Under the pieces are notes generated by a model that was given only the letters and a program-made list of their open reading frames with translations, searched no databases and was not told the origin of the DNA. From assembly GCA_014338005.1 (NCBI GenBank), contig QUBZ01000042.1, positions 1 to 35,967 of the forward strand: a DNA stretch of 35,967 bases, given 5' to 3'. This document shows, piece by piece, positions 32,801-35,967 of the stretch (positions are counted from its first letter, which is position 1; each line of letters begins with the position of its first letter). Source of the stretch: Chloroflexota bacterium. Lineage in GTDB: Bacteria; Chloroflexota; Anaerolineae; Aggregatilineales; Phototrophicaceae. Position numbers and translations under genes: made by a program.

Positions 32801-33074
32801 CGTCCTGGCTGTCTTTGGCTTCCCAGGCGCCGTAGCGCAGGTTAAAGCGCGTCAGCACCGCGCCGTCCAGCCGGATGCTGCGGTTGTTGGGCAGCTTAAG
32901 CGGGTGCTGTTCGTTGAATGTGTAGCCGGCCTGCCGGGCGCAGTAGCCCAACAGGTCGGCGAAGGCCGGGGCGACGTTGCCTTCGGTCACCAACCCCATC
33001 TGGCGTTTTTCGCTCACCATCTCGAAATACTGCCGGATCGGTTTGCTGTTGGGGTTGAGGGATAGTCGAGTCAT
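29820..33074 (-). CDS. Single-chain restriction-modification enzyme (PD-(D/E)XK nuclease - N6-adenine methylase - type ISP-like C-terminus)
   Basis: A 1084-residue protein from ATG 33074. Residues about 1-130 look like a nuclease: D70 (RLDGAVL) then E85-A-K87 gives D-x14-E-x-K. A helical linker follows (about 150-300). The gamma-class methylase domain has TPQPIVQFMV, motif I DPFVGTGNF (D349) and motif IV N454-P-P-Y. The part after about 780 (SKPFMALMTNFIPCVDLLEKTQCFPLY, ITKEDIFYHLYALLHHPAYR, ELPRVPF) matches the type ISP C-terminal specificity region. No helicase motifs are present, unlike classical type ISP enzymes, so it is closer to type IIG. Two repeat inserts (near residues 825 and 925-950) and an AT-rich patch sit in the second half. 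TACACT at 33108-33103 is a weak -10. Confidence 0.85.
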   Translation of the reverse strand: MTRLSLNPNSKPIRQYFEMVSEKRQMGLVTEGNVAPAFADLLGYCARQAGYTFNEQHPLKLPNNRSIRLDGAVLTRFNLRYGAWEAKDSQDDLRAEIRRKFEAGYPRDNILFQSPDQAILFQDGREVLAADLDAERPQALVNILQAFFSYTKPAIEEWEQAVAAFKDRVPEVAKSLDALIEREYSRSLAYKQAFDRFFDLCRSAINPNLSKDAVEEMLIQHILTERIFRRVFHNERFTRQNAIAREIETVVDALTGKYFNRDDFMRELDHFYGAIETTAATIGDYNEKQNFLNTVYEQFFQGFSVKVADTHGIVYTPQPIVQFMVRSVEDLLRREFNRSLADPGVHILDPFVGTGNFILRVMEEIRRSKPSALPHKYAHELHCNEVMLLPYYIASMNIEHAYYEAMGEYAPFEGICLVDTFDLAENRQMSLFTEANTQRVERQRRAELTVILGNPPYNAGQVNENDNNKNRAYAVLDRRVQETYSHAGTATLRNALSDPYVKAFRWASDRVADEGIVAFVSNNGFLDGIAFDGMRYWLGREFSAIYHLDFKGNARTSGERRRKEGGNIFSDLIRVGVGITFLVRRKDHDPDIPARVYLYQVDDYLKAGQKLAVIEDKTLAQIPLRLLTPDENNIWLTEGLQTDWDALLPLGTKDAKAGRGQAIFETYSSGVKTNRDSVVYSFQKDVLAQRMREFVDDYNSEVDRYKRAGRPKDIDNFVKLHIKWDGSLKERMQGLRYGEFSETYLRSSLYRPFTKQHLYFDWLFINRTYQFPRIFPTPETERENRVICVSGVGSSKPFMALMTNFIPCVDLLEKTQCFPLYTYEPHPPAPSPYGEGESAARAYARRDNISDWALAQYREHYGDASITKEDIFYHLYALLHHPAYRQRYAANLKRELPRVPFVTVSSHQSAVSSQETADGAQPETGDLGLTTNDLGLTTNDLGLTTNDLGLTTFSAIGRELADLHLHYESLPEYGLRRVENPAVPPSLRVEKMTLSRDKTALRVNDFLTLEGIPPEAYAYKLGSRSALEWVIEQYRVTTDARSGITNDPNRLDDEGYIVRLVGQVVYLSVETQKLVAQIAAYPIK
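30220..30303. repeat. Four tandem 21-bp repeats inside the restriction-modification gene
   Basis: Four consecutive 21-bp units start at 30220, 30241, 30262 and 30283; the first two are identical and the other two differ at a few positions. Being a multiple of three, the array adds the seven-residue repeat TNDLGLT without a frameshift. A related CTGACT-rich stretch (30330-30369) lies next to it and encodes VTVSSHQSAVSSQ. Confidence 0.85.
30564..30602. repeat. GC-rich palindromic repeat, copy 3, in frame
   Basis: The + strand reads CTCCCCCTCTCCGTATGGAG then AGGGGGCCGGGGGGTGAGG, aligning with copies at 8980 (reverse) and 9283. The gene-strand product PHPPAPSPYGEGE sits in a loop between LYTYE and ARRDNISDW, blocks that normally lie close together in type ISP C-termini. 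Confidence 0.7.
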
Positions 33075-33374
33075 ACACCTGTCCTGCCGCTGATAAGTGA
33101 AAAGTGTAACGCAGACGCCGCGCGGGGACAAGTCGGGGGCTTAATCCCGTCGGCAGCAAAGTCTCACCCGAATTTGGGGGAGATTTAGAGGGGGTCTGAT
33201 CACCATCACGGCTGTGTTGGTTGACCTGAATGTTTTTGAAGCGATTACCCTGCATTAAGCCATTCCTTGTTGTATATTCGCTCCGAATTTGTGCTACAAT
33301 CCAGAGTGTTGGGGTATTCAAACCCGCAACCGGCAAACTGTGTGATTCACGGTCGTACAAGGGAGTCCTTATTC
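33075..33374. other. Divergent intergenic region with degenerate repeat
   Basis: About 300 bp between the restriction-modification gene and the Roadblock operon. It contains a degenerate CACCCGAATTTGGGGGAG... repeat (33165-33194), possibly a relic related to the GC-rich repeat family, and the extended -10 at 33292-33300. No gene or RNA is evident. Confidence 0.4.
33292..33300 (+). promoter_or_regulatory. Extended -10 promoter (TGCTACAAT) of the Roadblock operon
   Basis: TG-C-TACAAT, identical to the stressosome operon's -10, stands 74 bp before GTG 33375. No clear -35. Confidence 0.55.
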
Positions 33375-33746
33375 GTGGCGAAATCACGGACTGAACAACT
33401 GGTGGAGCGCCTGCGTGACTTGCAGGCTAGTTCCGGCGACGTGGAAGCCGCCGCCATCGTCAGCGTAGACGGCCTGAGCATGGCATCGTCCCTGCCCGGC
33501 CATATCGAAGAAGACCGGGTGAGCGCCATGTCCGCCGCCATGCTGTCGCTGGGCGAACGCATCTCGACCGAGCTGGGCCGGGGGATGCTGGAACAGGTGA
33601 TGGTGAAGGGGGAAAACGGCTACGTAATCCTCACCGCCGTCGGGGAAGAAGCCGTCCTCACGGTGCTGGCGCGCAAAGAAGCCAAACTGGGGCTGATCTT
33701 CCTGGATGTGACCCGCACGGTAGACGCCCTGATGCAGATCGTCTGA
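33375..33746 (+). CDS. Roadblock/LC7 domain protein (MglB-like)
   Basis: A 123-residue single-domain protein. AAAIVSVDGLSMASSLPGHIEEDRVSAMSAAMLSLGERISTEL is the Roadblock/LC7 core, followed by VMVKGENGYVILTAVGEEAVLTVLA. In bacteria such proteins regulate small Ras-like GTPases (MglA-type) or act as dimeric scaffolds; no GTPase gene is nearby. GTG 33375 has GGGAG about 10 bp upstream. First gene of an operon with a V4R-like protein and a response regulator. Confidence 0.88.
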   Translation: MAKSRTEQLVERLRDLQASSGDVEAAAIVSVDGLSMASSLPGHIEEDRVSAMSAAMLSLGERISTELGRGMLEQVMVKGENGYVILTAVGEEAVLTVLARKEAKLGLIFLDVTRTVDALMQIV

Positions 33747-33769
33747 ATATTACCAAGCGATAAATCTCC

Positions 33770-34408
33770 GTGCGCGAACCGAGCGGCCTATACTACCCGA
33801 ACCGCATCGCCCGGTATTTTTTCCAGGCGATGGAAGACGTTATGGGGCAAAACGGCCTGAACGTCGTCCTCAGCCTGGCCGGACTGGAAGCCTATATCGG
33901 GCATCCGCCGCCGGATAACCTGGCCGGCGAGTTTGATTTCACGGCGATGGCGGCCATCCAGGAGGCGCTGGAGGAAATGTACGGGGCGCGCGGCGGGCGC
34001 GGCATGGCGCTGCGTATCGGCAGGGCCAGCTTTTCCCAGGGGATGCGGACGTTCGGCGCGCTGGCGGGCGTGGATACGCCGGCCTTCCGGGCGCTGCCCC
34101 GTGATGCGCGCGGTCGCCTGGGGCTGATGGCGCTGGCGAATGTTTACAGCAGTTTCACCGATCAGCAGTCCTCGGTCGAAGAAGACGGTTCGACCTATCG
34201 CTTCGTGGTGGAAAACAGCCCTATGGCCTGGGGACGCATGAGTGATAAACCGGTCTGCCACGCCCTGGTTGGCACGCTGCAAGAATGTATGCGCTGGATT
34301 TCCAACGGCTACGAGTATTACGTCTACGAGTCGGCCTGTCATGCCTGTGGGAGCGAAACTTGCGTCTTTACCATCAACAAAACGCCGATAGGGGGTAAAC
34401 CCACGTGA
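33770..34408 (+). CDS. V4R (4-vinyl reductase-like) domain protein
   Basis: A 212-residue soluble protein, GTG 33770, 23 bp after the Roadblock gene. The N-terminal helices (PNRIARYFFQAMEDVMG) and the C-terminal VCHALVGTLQECMRWISNGYEYYVYESACHACGSETCVFTI fit the V4R fold. The closing H-x-C-G-x4-C segment and the earlier VCHA give four potential metal or small-molecule ligands (C/H/C/C). V4R domains bind small hydrophobic ligands or phenols in several sensors. Here it probably senses a ligand for the downstream regulator. No strong ribosome-binding site is seen, so coupling to the upstream gene is likely. Its stop overlaps the next start (GTGA). Confidence 0.7.
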   Translation: MREPSGLYYPNRIARYFFQAMEDVMGQNGLNVVLSLAGLEAYIGHPPPDNLAGEFDFTAMAAIQEALEEMYGARGGRGMALRIGRASFSQGMRTFGALAGVDTPAFRALPRDARGRLGLMALANVYSSFTDQQSSVEEDGSTYRFVVENSPMAWGRMSDKPVCHALVGTLQECMRWISNGYEYYVYESACHACGSETCVFTINKTPIGGKPT

Positions 34409-35265
34409 GCGACAAACCCAAAATCCTGATCGTCGAGGACGATCTTGATCTGGCCGAAATGTTAAATGCCTATTTTCGCGCCTTAAGCTACGACGTGCTG
34501 ACTGCCGCCTGGGGACGCGAAGCCCTGGAGATCAGCAGCCAGGAAAACCTGAACCTCATCATGCTGGACATCCGGCTGCCGGATATTGACGGCTACGAGG
34601 TCTGCCGCCAGCTTCGCACCCAGCGCCGCACGCAGAATTTGCCCATCATCTTCCTGACCGAAAAACGCGACCGGGTGGACAAACTGCAAGGGCTGGAACT
34701 GGGCGTGGTGGATTACATCACCAAACCGTTCGATATTCAGGAACTGCGCCTGCGCGTTCGCAACGCCATCACCCGCGCCGCCCGCCAGAGCCTTTCTAAC
34801 CCGGTGACGGATTTGCCGGAAGGCGAGCTGGTGGAGGAACGGCTGACCGGCCTGCTTTACAGCGACCAGAACTGGGCCGCGCTGCTGCTTTCGATGACCG
34901 GCCTGTCGGACTTTCGGGAGCTGTACGGCTTCGTGGCCGCCGACGACGTGCTGCGGGCCGTCACGCTGATGGTACGCAACGCCGTGCGCGAACACGGCGG
35001 CGAGGACGATTTTATCGGCCACCTGGGGGCTGAGGACTTTCTGATTCTGACCGCGCCGGACAAGGTGAATATCATCCGCGAGCGAGTCGAAAACCGGGTG
35101 CGGCTCTCGCGCGAGTATTTTTACCGCGACCGCGACAAAACACAGCCCACCCACGAGTCCAGCCAGCTTCAACTGCGAAGCGGCGTGGTGCTGCACGACC
35201 AGGGGCCGTTTAACGACGTGGAGAGTTTAAAACAGGCGCTGTATTCGGCGGCGGTGCCGGCGTAG
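34405..35265 (+). CDS. Response regulator with degenerate GGDEF domain
   Basis: A 286-residue protein, GTG 34405 overlapping the previous stop. Receiver domain at about 5-120, with the acidic pocket E11-D12-D13, phospho-acceptor D55 (LIMLDIRLPDIDGY), T85 and K107 (YITKPF), all intact. A second domain (about 150-280) has GGDEF-fold spacing (LLLSMTGLSDFRELYGF, HLGAEDFLIL), but the signature loop is G208-A-E-D-F instead of GG(D/E)EF. Cyclic-di-GMP synthesis is therefore unlikely; a binding or signalling role is inferred. No histidine kinase is adjacent. Last gene of the Roadblock operon. Confidence 0.85.
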   Translation: MSDKPKILIVEDDLDLAEMLNAYFRALSYDVLTAAWGREALEISSQENLNLIMLDIRLPDIDGYEVCRQLRTQRRTQNLPIIFLTEKRDRVDKLQGLELGVVDYITKPFDIQELRLRVRNAITRAARQSLSNPVTDLPEGELVEERLTGLLYSDQNWAALLLSMTGLSDFRELYGFVAADDVLRAVTLMVRNAVREHGGEDDFIGHLGAEDFLILTAPDKVNIIRERVENRVRLSREYFYRDRDKTQPTHESSQLQLRSGVVLHDQGPFNDVESLKQALYSAAVPA

Positions 35266-35301
35266 GGGCAGCCCTGACCCTCGAACGGAAAAGAGGGGAT
35301 T

Positions 35302-35664
35302 ATGCAAAAACACGGGCGCGAAGATGATAAGGAACGCGCGCGGCGCATCCAGGAACAGCAAATCCGCGCGCGCGACCCCGGCCCGTCCAAGATCAGAGGT
35401 TATGACTGGGACAAACACGCACAGCGCAGCCGGCAGGTGCACAAAAGCCGCCAAAAACCCCTGCTAATAGACCTGTTCGACATCCTGCCCCGGCGCTGGA
35501 AAGGCGCTGTGGTCGGCCTGGCGGTGGGGCTGCTGCCGCTGATCGCGGGGCAGGTCTTTTTGCCCGGCGACTGGAAAATCCTCGGCCTGCTGGGTTTGAT
35601 GATCTGCGGGGTGGTTGGTTTTGTCATCGGCAAGGCGGCGCAGGACGAGATCAAAAAGTGGTGA
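35302..35664 (+). CDS. Small membrane protein with charged N-terminus
   Basis: A 120-residue protein with a long, highly charged N-terminal tail (about 1-60, rich in Arg, Lys, Gln and Asp), two membrane helices (about 68-85 and 91-110), and a short KK-rich end. ATG 35302 has a GAGGGG-type site (AAGAGGGG) just upstream, and it lies 36 bp after the response regulator, possibly co-transcribed. Function unknown; convergent with the 58-residue gene, stops 9 bp apart. Confidence 0.6.
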   Translation: MQKHGREDDKERARRIQEQQIRARDPGPSKIRGYDWDKHAQRSRQVHKSRQKPLLIDLFDILPRRWKGAVVGLAVGLLPLIAGQVFLPGDWKILGLLGLMICGVVGFVIGKAAQDEIKKW

Positions 35665-35673
35665 AACGCCGGT

Positions 35674-35850
35674 TCAGTTGTGCCGTGTCTGCCGGCTGGA
35701 CAGCACCCACAGGACGGCGATGACGCCGATTGTAACCGGCAGAACCCAATCCAGGAGCTGCGGGTTGGCGGCCAGGTTGAGGATAAAAATCGCCAGCGCG
35801 CCGGCCAGCACGACGGTCACAACGACATTCTGAAGATTCTTCCAAAACAT
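35674..35850 (-). CDS. Small (58-residue) two-helix membrane protein
   Basis: Read directly on the minus strand: ATG at 35850 with a perfect AAAGGAGGTG ribosome-binding site 4-5 bp upstream, ending at TGA 35676-35674. The protein is MFWKNLQNVV, helix about 8-26 (VVVTVVLAGALAIFILNLA), a short loop (ANPQLLDW), helix about 35-50 (VLPVTIGVIAVLWVL), tail SSRQTRHN. Two helices with both ends probably cytoplasmic. An extended -10 (TGGTATAGT, 35915-35907) lies 57 bp upstream. Strong translation signals support it as a real gene. Function unknown. Confidence 0.7.
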   Translation of the reverse strand: MFWKNLQNVVVTVVLAGALAIFILNLAANPQLLDWVLPVTIGVIAVLWVLSSRQTRHN

Positions 35851-35906
35851 CGCGCACCTCCTTTATTTTTGGCTCAACTGTAGGAAGAGTGAAAAGGATT
35901 GGGCAA

Positions 35907-35915
35907 ACTATACCA
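35907..35915 (-). promoter_or_regulatory. Extended -10 promoter (TGGTATAGT) of the 58-residue gene
   Basis: On the minus strand TG-G-TATAGT lies 57 bp before ATG 35850. The same bases (ACTATA on +) lie just before ATG 35917 of the divergent gene, so transcription of the two could interfere. Confidence 0.45.
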
Positions 35916-35916
35916 C

Positions 35917-35967
35917 ATGGAATTTCCAATCACCGATATACTCAGTCAAGCACAAAGCGAACAATGG
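35917..35967 (+). CDS. Start of a possible transposase gene (3'-truncated by window)
   Basis: ATG 35917 opens a frame that continues to the window edge: MEFPITDILSQAQSEQW, 17 residues. The MEFP-I-x-D-L-like opening is common at the N-terminus of one family of insertion-sequence transposases as I remember them, but the piece is too short to be certain. No ribosome-binding site is seen, so it may be leaderless. Confidence 0.35.
   Translation, partial: MEFPITDILSQAQSEQW

Noticed and set aside
31434..33065. Long open frame on the + strand (543 codons) opposite the restriction-modification gene
   Set aside because: It is antisense to a strongly supported gene; its composition (Val/Ala/Gln/His-rich, no domain) is typical of shadow frames in GC-rich DNA.
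33165..33194. Terminator for the Roadblock or restriction-modification gene
   Set aside because: It lies upstream of both divergent genes; more likely a degenerate repeat.
34405..35265. Active diguanylate cyclase
   Set aside because: The signature loop reads GAEDF rather than GG(D/E)EF, so catalysis is unlikely.

Overview
The window looks like a GC-rich chromosomal segment of a Chloroflexota (Anaerolineae-like) bacterium. This is an inference from several signs: a stressosome operon, short GC-rich palindromic repeats carried in frame inside proteins, a PHAX-type RNA-binding domain protein, a Roadblock/V4R/response-regulator cassette, and recurring extended -10 promoters (TGnTAnAAT) without a clear -35. 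No rRNA, tRNA, CRISPR array or plasmid/phage backbone was found. The only hints of mobile DNA are a ~100-bp inverted-repeat element and a possible transposase start at the right edge.

Layout. 1-5 kb: the 3' end of an FtsX-type ABC permease, a GNAT acetyltransferase, a YrdB-like membrane protein, a SAM methyltransferase, a DUF5996-like protein and two related single-pass membrane proteins. 5-11.6 kb (minus strand): a hypothetical protein, a GNAT enzyme, a very large YfhO-like/flippase fusion protein and an ECF sigma factor with a SnoaL-like tail. 11.7-12.7 kb: a small conserved protein and a GlsB/YeaQ-like membrane protein, closed by a strong bidirectional terminator. 12.7-16.6 kb (minus): a GT-C-like membrane protein and two cytoplasmic glycosyltransferases (GT4, GT2). 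With the fusion protein these suggest cell-surface polysaccharide or glycolipid assembly.

16.8-23.3 kb is the most coherent system: a seven-gene stressosome operon. It encodes three RsbR-type sensors that share a C-terminal STAS domain but have different N-termini (GAF-PAS-PAS, helical-PAS, GAF-PAS), then RsbS, RsbT, a second RsbT-like ATPase and an RsbX-like phosphatase. The phospho-acceptor and ATP-binding residues can be read directly. There is no sigma factor or other output gene beside it.

23.3-29.8 kb is mostly housekeeping or accessory: RDD membrane protein, PHAX-domain protein, acylphosphatase, CrtI-like FAD oxidoreductase, acetyl-CoA synthetase, YceI and a small exported protein. 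29.8-33.1 kb is a single-chain restriction-modification enzyme (PD-(D/E)XK nuclease, N6-adenine methylase, type ISP-like C-terminus) without a helicase. It carries two inserted repeats and an AT-rich patch. 33.3-35.3 kb is an operon of Roadblock/LC7 protein, V4R-like protein and response regulator with a degenerate GGDEF domain. The right edge holds two small membrane proteins and the start of a possible transposase gene.
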